Source: Pseudomonadota bacterium (lineage in GTDB: Bacteria; Myxococcota; Myxococcia; Myxococcales; Anaeromyxobacteraceae). From it: DNA of 5,205 nucleotides. Location: NCBI GenBank assembly GCA_023428085.1, contig JAEYZK010000326.1:1-5205 (forward strand), given 5' to 3'. Below, one piece after another: positions 1-5,154 of this stretch (positions are counted from its first letter, which is position 1; every line of letters begins with the position of its first letter). A program made the translations under genes and the position numbers. Under the pieces are notes generated by a model. That model had not been told where the DNA came from. It saw only the letters and a list, made by a program, of their open reading frames with translations, and did not search any database.

Positions 1-741
1 CCGGGCAGCGGCTGGGCGCCGCCTCCGCCCCCCACGCCGCCGGCGGAGCAGCCGGACCTCCCGTCGCCCTTCGCGGAGCGCCGCACCCGCGGCTTCTTCC
101 GGTCGTTCTTCGAGACCTGGAAGCTCGTCGGGACGGAGCCGCAGACGTTCTTCGCGCGCGTGCGGATCGACCAGGTCGGCACGGCGATCCTCTTCGGCGT
201 GCTCGCCTCCTGGGTGGGCGGCGCGGTCGGCGGGCTCCTCAACACGCTCGCGAGCCGCGCCCAGCTCGCCCAGGCGCGCGGCCAGCTCTCCGAGGTCCCG
301 CCCAGGGCCGCCCGGTGGATCGAGTGGTACCTCGACCGGATCGCCGACGGGACGTACGCCGCCGGCCAGGCGATCCTCACGCCGCTCTGGGCCCTGCTGT
401 GGATGTTCCTCGTCGCGGGCGTCGTCCACGTGCTGCTGCTCGTGTTCCAGGGCGCGCGCCGCGGCTTCTCCGCCACCCTGACGGTGGTCGCGTTCTCGCA
501 CGGCGTGTTCCTCGTCAACGCGATCCCGCAGTGCGGCGGGCTCATCGCGTGGGTCTGGCAGATCATCGTGGTGATCGCCGGCCTCGCCGCCATCCACCGG
601 ATCCAGCTCTGGAAGTCCGCGACCGCGGTGCTCGCGCCGCTGTTCGTCTGCTGCTGCTGCGTGTCCAGCTCGACGGTGGCGATGATCGCCGCCGCGGTCT
701 CGCAGGGCGCCGGCGGCGCCGGCGGCGTCACCGACCTGTGA
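1..741 (+). CDS. Yip1-domain integral membrane protein, 5' end outside window
   Basis: The frame is open from base 1 to the TGA at 739-741, giving 246 visible codons. The true start lies upstream, so the GTG at 160 is internal. The visible N-terminus is a Pro-rich linker (about residues 4-22), followed by an amphipathic stretch with FFRSFFETWKLV and PQTFF, the usual lead-in to a Yip1 domain. About five hydrophobic segments follow, at visible residues 60-84, 124-149, 156-176, 178-198 and 206-233. In comparable bacterial proteins a small zinc-ribbon often precedes such a Pro-rich linker; here that part would be off-window (inference). The last helix carries four consecutive Cys (217-220), encoded by a TGC triplet run at 649-660. 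Bacterial Yip1 proteins have no settled biochemical role; eukaryotic relatives act in membrane trafficking. Only 4 bases separate this gene from the next, so the two are probably co-transcribed. Family call good, function unknown. Confidence 0.8.
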   Translation, partial: PGSGWAPPPPPTPPAEQPDLPSPFAERRTRGFFRSFFETWKLVGTEPQTFFARVRIDQVGTAILFGVLASWVGGAVGGLLNTLASRAQLAQARGQLSEVPPRAARWIEWYLDRIADGTYAAGQAILTPLWALLWMFLVAGVVHVLLLVFQGARRGFSATLTVVAFSHGVFLVNAIPQCGGLIAWVWQIIVVIAGLAAIHRIQLWKSATAVLAPLFVCCCCVSSSTVAMIAAAVSQGAGGAGGVTDL

Positions 742-745
742 GCCG

Positions 746-1192
746 ATGGCCGCCCCCGACGCCATCCTCGAGACCCAGCTCGCGCCGGCGCCGCGCGCCG
801 CCCGGCCGCCCCGGTTCGGCCTCCTCGAGGTGTACGCGGTGCTCGCGGTCGGCTCCTTCCTCGTCGCCCGGTTCGTCCCGGTCCTCGAGCTGTTCCACCT
901 CCCGTGTCCGTTCCTCGTCCTGACCGATCACCCGTGCGCCACCTGCGGGATGACCCACGCGTTCGTCCACCTCGCGCGCGGGGACGTCGTCGCCGCGCTC
1001 CGCTGGAGCCCCGCCGGCGCGGCGCTCGCCGCGATCGGGTGGACGTCCGGAGCCGCCGATCTCCTCCGGGTGGCGATGGGCCGGCCGCTGCCCGCCGTCT
1101 CGCCCCGCACGCTCCGCCGCGCGGCGATCGCCGGGACGGCGGCCCTGGCGATCAACTGGGCGTGGCTCCTCCTCCGCGGGTACGGACCATGA
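746..1192 (+). CDS. DUF2752 family small membrane protein
   Basis: The protein has 148 residues. The family signature is clear at residues 54-80: CPF, then a hydrophobic stretch, HPCATCGMTHA, and L-x-RGD, followed by AALRWSP. DUF2752 proteins typically read CPF...PCPGCGLTRA...GD...NP, so the three Cys (54, 64, 67) are kept, while the usual Arg after the Thr is His here. Three hydrophobic segments are visible, near 26-50, 84-107 and 124-145, with a disordered Ala/Pro-rich N-terminus. The paired cysteines could bind metal or form a disulphide, but no activity is established for the family. The ATG at 746 is the earliest start in this open frame and lies 4 bases after the preceding stop. No strong ribosome-binding site is visible, so translational coupling to the Yip1 gene is likely. 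Its own TGA is part of an ATGA sequence at 1189-1192. Confidence 0.85.
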   Translation: MAAPDAILETQLAPAPRAARPPRFGLLEVYAVLAVGSFLVARFVPVLELFHLPCPFLVLTDHPCATCGMTHAFVHLARGDVVAALRWSPAGAALAAIGWTSGAADLLRVAMGRPLPAVSPRTLRRAAIAGTAALAINWAWLLLRGYGP

Positions 1193-1224
1193 CCGGCGGA
1201 GGGCGCCTCGGGAGGAGATCGTGA
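1189..1224 (+). other. possible 11-codon relay ORF between the DUF2752 gene and plsY
   Basis: An ATG at 1189 overlaps the DUF2752 stop as ATGA. It opens an 11-codon frame (MTGGGRLGRRS) whose TGA at 1222-1224 overlaps the plsY start codon as GTGA. The frame covers the intergenic gap exactly and contains the plsY ribosome-binding site. This geometry would allow termination-reinitiation coupling across the gap. The peptide resembles nothing I recognise. A chance arrangement in GC-rich DNA is quite possible, so this is recorded as a possibility and not as a gene. Confidence 0.2.
1210..1217 (+). promoter_or_regulatory. ribosome-binding site of plsY
   Basis: GGGAGGAG lies 3 bases before the GTG at 1221; its GGAGG core is 5 bases away. 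It is the strongest Shine-Dalgarno match on the plus strand of the window and fixes the GTG as the plsY start. Confidence 0.75.
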
Positions 1225-1832
1225 GCGACGGCGCGCTGGGCATCCTGCTGGTGGCGCTCGCCTACCTGAGCGGCTCGGTCCCGTACGGCTTCCTGCTCGG
1301 GCGGCTGGTCGCCGGGGTGGACGTCCGGACGGTGGGCTCGGGAAACATCGGCGCGACGAACGTCGCGCGCGCGGGCGGCCGGGCGCTCGGCCTGGTCGTG
1401 CTCGTCCTCGACGTGCTCAAGGCGGTCGCCCCGATCCTCGTCGCCGAGCGGCTCCTCGAGGGCGCGCCGGCCGCGGAGCGCTGGATCACCGGCGTCGCCG
1501 TGGCCGCCTTCGCCGGCCACGTCTTCCCGGTCTGGCTCCGCTTCAAGGGCGGGAAGGGCGTCGCGCCCGGGCTCGGGATCTTCGTGGTGCTGGCGCCCTG
1601 GGCGGCCTTCGCCGGCGTCCTCGCCTACGCGGCGCTCTACGGCCTGACGCGCATCTCCTCGCTCGGGTCCCTCTCCGGCACGGCGGTGGCCTGCGCCGGC
1701 GCCTTCCTGCTCCGCGGCGCGGAGAGCCCGATCCCGTGGGCCGGCCTCGCCATCTCGCTCCTCATCGTGTGGCGCCACCGCGACAACATCCGTCGGCTGG
1801 TGCGCGGCGAAGAGAAGCGGATGCGGGTGTGA
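1221..1832 (+). CDS. plsY: acyl-phosphate:glycerol-3-phosphate acyltransferase PlsY
   Basis: PlsY is an inner-membrane enzyme that moves the acyl group from acyl-phosphate (made by PlsX) to position 1 of glycerol-3-phosphate, giving lysophosphatidic acid, the first committed step of phospholipid synthesis. The 203-residue length fits the family. The conserved loops are present in order: SGSVPYGFLLGR (17-28), GSGNIGATNVARAGG (39-53), GHVFPVWLRFKGGKGVAPGLG (as two adjoining parts, 99-107 and 108-119), and the C-terminal RHRDNIRRL (185-193). Hydrophobic segments between them match a multi-span topology of five or more helices. The GTG start is chosen for its strong ribosome-binding site and because the protein begins directly with the first helix. 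There are 28 bases between this gene and the DUF2752 gene, so it probably shares their transcript. plsX is not in the window. The C-terminal Arg/Lys-rich tail (EEKRMRV) is ordinary. Confidence 0.96.
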   Translation: MSDGALGILLVALAYLSGSVPYGFLLGRLVAGVDVRTVGSGNIGATNVARAGGRALGLVVLVLDVLKAVAPILVAERLLEGAPAAERWITGVAVAAFAGHVFPVWLRFKGGKGVAPGLGIFVVLAPWAAFAGVLAYAALYGLTRISSLGSLSGTAVACAGAFLLRGAESPIPWAGLAISLLIVWRHRDNIRRLVRGEEKRMRV

Positions 1833-1871
1833 GCGGCCGGGGCGGGGCCCGACGGCTCCGCCGGCGGGGCG

Positions 1872-1884
1872 GGGGCGCAGCCCC
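1872..1884. terminator. weak GC hairpin in convergent gap
   Basis: GGGGC-GCA-GCCCC forms a 5-bp stem with a 3-base loop between the convergent 3' ends of plsY (1832) and the lipoprotein gene (1889). On the plus strand it is followed by GTCTCT; no real T-tract is present on either strand. Its position suits a shared terminator, but the stem is short and such hairpins are common at this GC content. The rest of the 56-base gap is G/C-rich with no other clear signal. Confidence 0.25.
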
Positions 1885-1888
1885 GTCT

Positions 1889-2527
1889 CTACGTCGCGTT
1901 GGGCACGTCGATGTGCAGCTCGACCCGGCGGTTCTTCTTCCGGCCGGTCGGCGTGTCGTTCGTCGCGACCGGCTGCGCCTCGCCCATGCCGAGCGCGGTG
2001 ATCTGCTTCTCCTGCACCCCGCGGCCGACGAGCACGCGCCGGACCGCGTCGGCGCGGCGGAGCGAGAGCTCCTCGTTGTAGCCCTTCCCGCCGACGGCGT
2101 CGGTGTGGCCGTAGATCTTGATCCGGTCGTCCGAGTACTTCGCGAGGATGTCGCCGATCTTGGAGAGGTCGTCCACCGACGTCGGCTGGAGGGCCGAGGA
2201 GCCGGACTCGAAGAGGATGTCGCTCGCCATCTGCACGAGGAGCCCGTTCTCGGTCCGCTTCACCTCGGCGAGCCGGGTCTGCTCGAGCTCCTTCGCCTGC
2301 TTGTCGAGGTAGAGGCCGACCGAGCCGCCGGCGAGCGCCCCCACGCCGGCGCCGAGGAGCGCGCCCGTCCCGCGGTTCTTCTTCCCGCCGATCAGGGCGC
2401 CCGCGCCCGCGCCGACCAGCGCGCCCGCGCCCGCGCCGATGGCGGTCCGCTTGCCCGCCGTCTGGCAGGCCGTGAGGCTGGCGATCAAGGTCAGTGCGAC
2501 GAGCTGGAGGGACGTCTTCCGCGTCAT
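1889..2527 (-). CDS. OmpA-family lipoprotein with glycine-zipper segment
   Basis: The 212-residue protein is probably an outer-membrane-anchored lipoprotein that grips peptidoglycan. The signal peptide is MTRKTSLQLVALTLIASLTAC, with lipobox LTAC and lipidated Cys21. Residues 29-72 are a glycine zipper with repeated GAGAGAL blocks (31-37 and 39-45) and GTGALLGAGVGALAGG, as in Gly-zipper 2TM/17-kDa-antigen proteins. A short charged linker (74-92) leads to an OmpA C-terminal domain at about 98-207. That domain shows ILFESGSSAL (104-113), GHTDAVGGKGYNEELSLRRA (140-159) and GMGEAQPVATNDTPTGRKKNRR (two parts, 180-189 and 190-201). Asp143 and Arg158 fit the diaminopimelate-binding pair of the family. 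The ATG at 2525-2527 is chosen over an in-frame ATG at 2650 because the signal peptide starts there and GGAG lies 7 bases upstream. Its likely role is envelope stability, Pal-like. It is not Pal itself by order, and no tol genes are nearby. Confidence 0.93.
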   Translation of the reverse strand: MTRKTSLQLVALTLIASLTACQTAGKRTAIGAGAGALVGAGAGALIGGKKNRGTGALLGAGVGALAGGSVGLYLDKQAKELEQTRLAEVKRTENGLLVQMASDILFESGSSALQPTSVDDLSKIGDILAKYSDDRIKIYGHTDAVGGKGYNEELSLRRADAVRRVLVGRGVQEKQITALGMGEAQPVATNDTPTGRKKNRRVELHIDVPNAT

Positions 2528-2534
2528 GTTCGAT

Positions 2535-2538
2535 CTCC
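2535..2538 (-). promoter_or_regulatory. ribosome-binding site of the lipoprotein gene
   Basis: Read on the minus strand, GGAG sits 7 bases before the ATG at 2527. It decides the start in favour of the form with a signal peptide at its extreme N-terminus, over the 41-codon extension beginning at 2650. Confidence 0.7.
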
Positions 2539-2585
2539 ATGGAGGCCCGGCGGCGAGGCGCCGACCGGGCGCTGAAGGGCGCGCG

Positions 2586-2594
2586 AGGGTAGCA
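2586..2594 (-). promoter_or_regulatory. candidate extended -10 for the lipoprotein gene
   Basis: On the minus strand the bases read TGC-TACCCT: an extended -10 TGn followed by a hexamer that keeps the T, A and final T of TATAAT. It is the least GC-like stretch upstream of the gene and would place the transcript start near 2579, giving a leader of about 50 bases. At a 17-base spacing the -35 position (2609-2614) reads CGGGGC, which is no match to TTGACA and lies inside the left arm of the inverted repeat at 2604-2641. Visual prediction only. Confidence 0.3.
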
Positions 2595-2603
2595 CGGACC
2601 CGC

Positions 2604-2641
2604 GGTGCGCCCCGCGGACCGGACCGGGGCCGGGGCGCACC
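2604..2641. repeat. perfect 10-bp inverted repeat in divergent promoter region
   Basis: GGTGCGCCCC (2604-2613) is exactly complementary in reverse to GGGGCGCACC (2632-2641). One more pair (2614 with 2631) can form inside, leaving a spacer of 16-18 bases that contains GGACCGGACC. The repeat lies between divergent genes and overlaps the predicted -35 position of the lipoprotein promoter, so it could be an operator. It could equally be a hairpin or chance GC symmetry. Confidence 0.45.
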
Positions 2642-2687
2642 CGGCCCCAAGAACCCGGCGAGAGACCGGCTTCTTCCCGGGCGAGCA

Positions 2688-2706
2688 GGTGGGGAGCCCT
2701 CCCACC
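2688..2706. repeat. short dyad in divergent intergenic region
   Basis: GGTGGG (2688-2693) and CCCACC (2701-2706) are exact reverse complements around a 7-base centre. A second dyad, CCGGA-GG-TCCGG (2705-2716), overlaps its right edge. They lie about 60-90 bases upstream of the EamA-type gene. They could be protein-binding sites, but short dyads are expected at this base composition. Confidence 0.25.
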
Positions 2707-2760
2707 GGAGGTCCGGCGTGCACCCAGGACAACCCGCAGCAGGCGCCGTCCGGGGGCAGG

Positions 2761-2769
2761 TGCTAGACC
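2761..2769 (+). promoter_or_regulatory. candidate extended -10 for the transporter pair
   Basis: TGC-TAGACC has an extended -10 TGn and a hexamer matching TATAAT at T, A and the fourth A. No -35 match is seen at the usual distance. The end of the hexamer is 7 bases before the GTG at 2776, so transcription could begin at or next to the start codon, which would give a leaderless message. The TAG at 2764 is also the in-frame stop that prevents any start farther upstream. Confidence 0.3.
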
Positions 2770-2775
2770 CGGCCG

Positions 2776-3672
2776 GTGTTCCGCGACCGAAGAAGCGCCC
2801 TCGCCGCCGCGCTCGTCGCCGTGCCGTTCGTCGCCTGGGGGTTCTGGCCGTGGGTGCTCCGGCCCGCCGGCCTGGCGGCGCTCCAGTCTGCGCTCCTCGT
2901 GCAGCTCATCCAGGCGGTGCCCGCGCCGATCCTCGCCTGGCGCGAGCGGGCGGCCTTCCGCGACCGCGGCGCCGTCCTGGCCCTCCTCGCGTTCGGCCTC
3001 TTCGACGCGGCGCAGGTCGCGCTCTACTTCCCCGCGCTCACCGCAGGGCCGGTCTCGGTCGCCGCGCTCACGCACTACCTCGGGCCGATCCTCGTCGCGC
3101 TCGCGGCGCCGTTCATCCCGGGCGAGCGCGGCTCGCGGCGGGCGATGGTCGCGGCCCCGCTCTCGCTCTTCGGCCTCTTCCTCGTCATGGGCCCGCCGGA
3201 CCGCGCCCCGTTCCTGACCGCCGCGCTCGGCGCCGGCAGCGCGTTCGCGGGCGCGGGCTGCCTGTTCACCGTGCGTCGCGCGAGCCGCAGCTTCTCCCCG
3301 CTCGGCGTGAGCGCGCTGCACGCGGTGGTGTCGGCGGCCCTCCTCCTCGCGGTCTTCCGCGGGCAGGCGGTGCCGCCCCCGGGACCCGGCCTGGCGCGGG
3401 TCGCGCTCGCGGGGGTCGTCCTGGGCCCCCTCGCGATGATCGTCTTCGTCCGCGCGATCCGGAAGGTCCAGGCGCCGATCGCCGCGACCATCGGCTACGT
3501 CGAGCCGGTGACCGCGGCGGCGGTCGGCGCGCTCCTCCTCGGCGAGCGCGTCGGGAGCATGGCGATCGCCGGCGCCGCGGTGGTGATCGGCGCCGGCGTC
3601 TGGGTGGCCTTCGAGCCGCCCCCGCCCGCGCCGTTGCCAGCGACCGAGGGGCCGTCTACCGTCGCGGGATGA
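2776..3672 (+). CDS. EamA/DMT-superfamily transporter (RarD-like style)
   Basis: The protein has 298 residues and about ten hydrophobic segments arranged as two homologous halves, at about 8-138 and 148-279. Each half ends in the pattern expected of EamA permeases: TAGPVSVAALTHYLGPILVA...PGER (89-118) and RKVQAPIAATIGYVEPVTAA...LLGER (229-258). The EPV plus LGE pair in the second half is the strongest mark. These inner-membrane carriers export or import small metabolites such as amino acids; the substrate cannot be read from sequence. The GTG at 2776 is the first possible start after an in-frame TAG at 2764, and it keeps the first helix complete. No good ribosome-binding site precedes it. The C-terminus (280-298) is Pro-rich and probably cytoplasmic. 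The stop overlaps the next gene's start as ATGA, so the two permeases are translationally coupled. Confidence 0.88.
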   Translation: MFRDRRSALAAALVAVPFVAWGFWPWVLRPAGLAALQSALLVQLIQAVPAPILAWRERAAFRDRGAVLALLAFGLFDAAQVALYFPALTAGPVSVAALTHYLGPILVALAAPFIPGERGSRRAMVAAPLSLFGLFLVMGPPDRAPFLTAALGAGSAFAGAGCLFTVRRASRSFSPLGVSALHAVVSAALLLAVFRGQAVPPPGPGLARVALAGVVLGPLAMIVFVRAIRKVQAPIAATIGYVEPVTAAAVGALLLGERVGSMAIAGAAVVIGAGVWVAFEPPPPAPLPATEGPSTVAG

Positions 3673-4973
3673 GGTTGCTCGAACGCGTCGGCCTCCACCG
3701 CCCGGATCTCCGCGCGTGGGTGCTGTACGATTGCGCCAACTCGGCGGCGGTCACGACGATCGTCACCGCGGTGTTTCCGATCTACTTCGCCGCCGTCGCC
3801 GCGCGGGACTTCGCGCCCGCCGCCGCGACGCGGATCTACGCGAACGTGACGACGTCCGCGCTCCTCACCGTGGCGGTGCTCTCGCCGCTCCTCGGCGCCG
3901 TCGCGGACGTCCGGCCCTGGAAGAAGCGGCTCCTCGCGGCCTTCGCGGCGCTGGGTGCGCTCGCCACCGCCTGCCTCGCGCTGGTCGGCCCGGGCGACTG
4001 GCTCGCCGGGGCAGCCCTCTTCCTCCTGGTGAACATCGGCCTCAACGGCAGCTTCGTCTTCTACGACGCGCTCCTCCCGCACGTCGCCCGGCCGGAGGAG
4101 CTCGACCGCGTCTCCGCCGCGGGCTACGCCATCGGCTACCTGGGCGGCGGGCTGCTCCTCGCGGCGCAGCTCCTCGTCATCCAGCAGCCCGCGTGGTTCG
4201 GCCTCGGCGGCGCCGACCCGACGCTCCCGTCCCGGCTCGCGTTCCTCTCGGTGGCGATCTGGTGGGCGGCCTTCACGCTGCCGCTCCTCCGCCGGGTGCG
4301 GGAGGTGCCGCCGGCGGCCCCCCCGTCGCGCGGGGCGGTCCTCCAGGCGCTGGGCCGGCTGCGCGCCACGGCCCGGCACCTGGGTCGGTACCGCCAGGCG
4401 CTGCTGATGCTGATCGCCTTCCTCCTCTACAACGACGGGATCGGGACGATCATCCGGATGGCCGCGATCTACGGCACCGAGCTCGGGCTCTCGCGGGGGA
4501 CGCTCATCGGGGCGATCCTGCTCGTGCAGGTGCTCGGCGTCCCGGCGGCGTTCGCGTTCGCGGGGTTCGCGGGCCGCCTCGGGACGAAGCGCGCCATCCT
4601 CGTCGGGCTCGCCGTGTACGTCGGCGTCGCGGTGCTCGCGTACTTCACGCGCACGGCGGCGCACTTCTGGGCGCTCGCGGCGCTCGTGGGGCTGGTCCAG
4701 GGGGGCACGCAGGCGCTCTCGCGCTCCCTGTTCGCGAGCCTCGTGCCGCGGCGCATGTCGGGCGAGTTCTTCGGGTTCTTCTCGGTCTCCGAGAAGGCGG
4801 CGGGCATCCTGGGGCCGCTCATCTTCGGGCTCGTGGCCGCCGGCACGGGCTCGTCGCGGGGGGCGGTCCTGTCGGTGATCGCGTTCTTCGCGGCGGGGGC
4901 GATCGTGCTCTCGATGGTCGACGTCGCACGGGGGCGGCGGGAGGCGGAGGCGGTCGAGCACGCTCCGCCGTAG
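3669..4973 (+). CDS. UMF1/Atg22-family MFS transporter
   Basis: The protein has 434 residues and about twelve hydrophobic segments. The family-defining N-terminal motif is present as WVLYDCANSA (17-26), followed by FPIYF (36-40); most relatives have YDWANS, so Cys22 replaces the usual Trp. Other family marks are SPLLGAVADVRPWKKR (72-87), FYDALLPHVA (131-140), GYAIGYLGGG (152-161), YNDGIGTI (254-261), QGGTQALSRSLFASLVP (344-360) and EFFGFFSVSEKAAGILGP (366-383). Yeast Atg22 exports amino acids from the vacuole. Bacterial members are inner-membrane permeases of mostly unknown substrate. The ATG at 3669 overlaps the upstream stop by 4 bases and has only GGG before it, so translation probably depends on coupling. 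An open frame extends far upstream of this ATG, but it reads through the EamA gene in another frame and is not part of this protein. Confidence 0.92.
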   Translation: MRLLERVGLHRPDLRAWVLYDCANSAAVTTIVTAVFPIYFAAVAARDFAPAAATRIYANVTTSALLTVAVLSPLLGAVADVRPWKKRLLAAFAALGALATACLALVGPGDWLAGAALFLLVNIGLNGSFVFYDALLPHVARPEELDRVSAAGYAIGYLGGGLLLAAQLLVIQQPAWFGLGGADPTLPSRLAFLSVAIWWAAFTLPLLRRVREVPPAAPPSRGAVLQALGRLRATARHLGRYRQALLMLIAFLLYNDGIGTIIRMAAIYGTELGLSRGTLIGAILLVQVLGVPAAFAFAGFAGRLGTKRAILVGLAVYVGVAVLAYFTRTAAHFWALAALVGLVQGGTQALSRSLFASLVPRRMSGEFFGFFSVSEKAAGILGPLIFGLVAAGTGSSRGAVLSVIAFFAAGAIVLSMVDVARGRREAEAVEHAPP

Positions 4974-4977
4974 GCGA

Positions 4978-5006
4978 GGGCGCGCGTGCGGTTACCGTGC
5001 GCGCCT
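4978..5006 (+). terminator. hairpin just after the MFS gene, possible terminator
   Basis: GGCGCGC (4979-4985) pairs with GCGCGCC (4999-5005), extended by one G-U pair on each side. After a 2-base bulge, CGG-TTA-CCG (4989-4997) closes the top. The structure begins 4 bases after the stop codon, which suits transcript-end processing or termination. The downstream bases TGTGATGAG are not a T-tract, so classical intrinsic termination is uncertain. Confidence 0.4.
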
Positions 5007-5019
5007 GTGATGAGTGTGG

Positions 5020-5075
5020 CGCGTGCGCTTGCCGTACGCCTCGCCTTGTGGCGCGGCGTATGGCAGACGCACACG
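5020..5075. repeat. long near-perfect hairpin (23 pairs, TTGT loop)
   Basis: A single uninterrupted foldback spans 56 bases. The core GCCGTACGCC (5031-5040) pairs with GGCGTATGGC (5055-5064). Above it CGCC-TTGT-GGCG (5042-5053) closes the top; below it the stem continues through GTGCG (5023-5027) with CGCAC (5068-5072) and CG/CG at the base. I count 21 Watson-Crick and 2 G-U pairs, three 1x1 mismatches and no bulge. Read on the other strand, the two C/A mismatches become G-U and the two G-U pairs become A/C, so the pairing does not favour either strand. It could be a dispersed palindromic repeat, a back-up terminator, or a structured RNA. Confidence 0.6.
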
Positions 5076-5088
5076 GAGCAAAGGCAGC

Positions 5089-5145
5089 TCGTGCTTCGAC
5101 TCCGCGGCCGCCTGCGGGGGCCGCTACGCTCAGCACGAACGGATC
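5089..5145. repeat. REP-like palindromic repeat with an intervening hairpin
   Basis: TCGTGCTTCGACT (5089-5101) and ACGCTCAGCACGAACGG (5126-5142) recall, from memory, the two halves of a GTGCTTCGAC-TACGCTCAGCACGAACGG intergenic palindrome seen in many GC-rich bacteria. The outer arms TCGTGCT (5089-5095) and AGCACGA (5132-5138) are exact reverse complements. Between the halves lies a separate hairpin, GCGGCC (5104-5109) with GGCCGC (5119-5124), with two more pairs across a G/G mismatch and a TGC loop. Such repeats are moved or amplified by REP-associated transposases in some genomes; none is encoded here. The family assignment is recollection, not a search result. Confidence 0.5.
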
Positions 5146-5154
5146 TCGAACCCC

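Noticed and set aside
160..162. GTG as the start of the Yip1-domain protein
   Set aside because: The same frame is open to base 1 and encodes the Pro-rich linker and the FF/PQTFF stretch expected upstream of the domain, so the gene begins outside the window.
2393..2443. GCGCCC-rich tandem repetition
   Set aside because: It is explained by the GAGAGAL repeats of the glycine-zipper segment of the lipoprotein, not by a separate DNA repeat.
2528..2650. N-terminal extension of the lipoprotein to an ATG at 2650
   Set aside because: The extra 41 residues are Arg/Pro/Gly-rich and would bury the signal peptide and lipobox. The ATG at 2527 has a well-placed GGAG.
1152..2732. Long minus-strand open frame over plsY and the lipoprotein region, and a similar one at 3495-4961
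   Set aside because: The translations are low-complexity Arg/Glu/Asp/Pro-rich shadows of well-supported genes in GC-rich DNA.
2439..3668. Long plus-strand open frame continuing into the MFS gene, which would give a fusion of over 800 residues
   Set aside because: It runs antisense to the lipoprotein gene, across the promoter region and out of frame through the EamA gene, giving Arg/Pro/Gly-rich sequence with no domain. Only the part from 3669 is a recognisable protein.
4819..5136. Minus-strand frame covering the end of the MFS gene and the repeat region
   Set aside because: It reads through the REP-like palindrome and the hairpin and is antisense to a certain gene. Its sequence is what such repeats give when translated.
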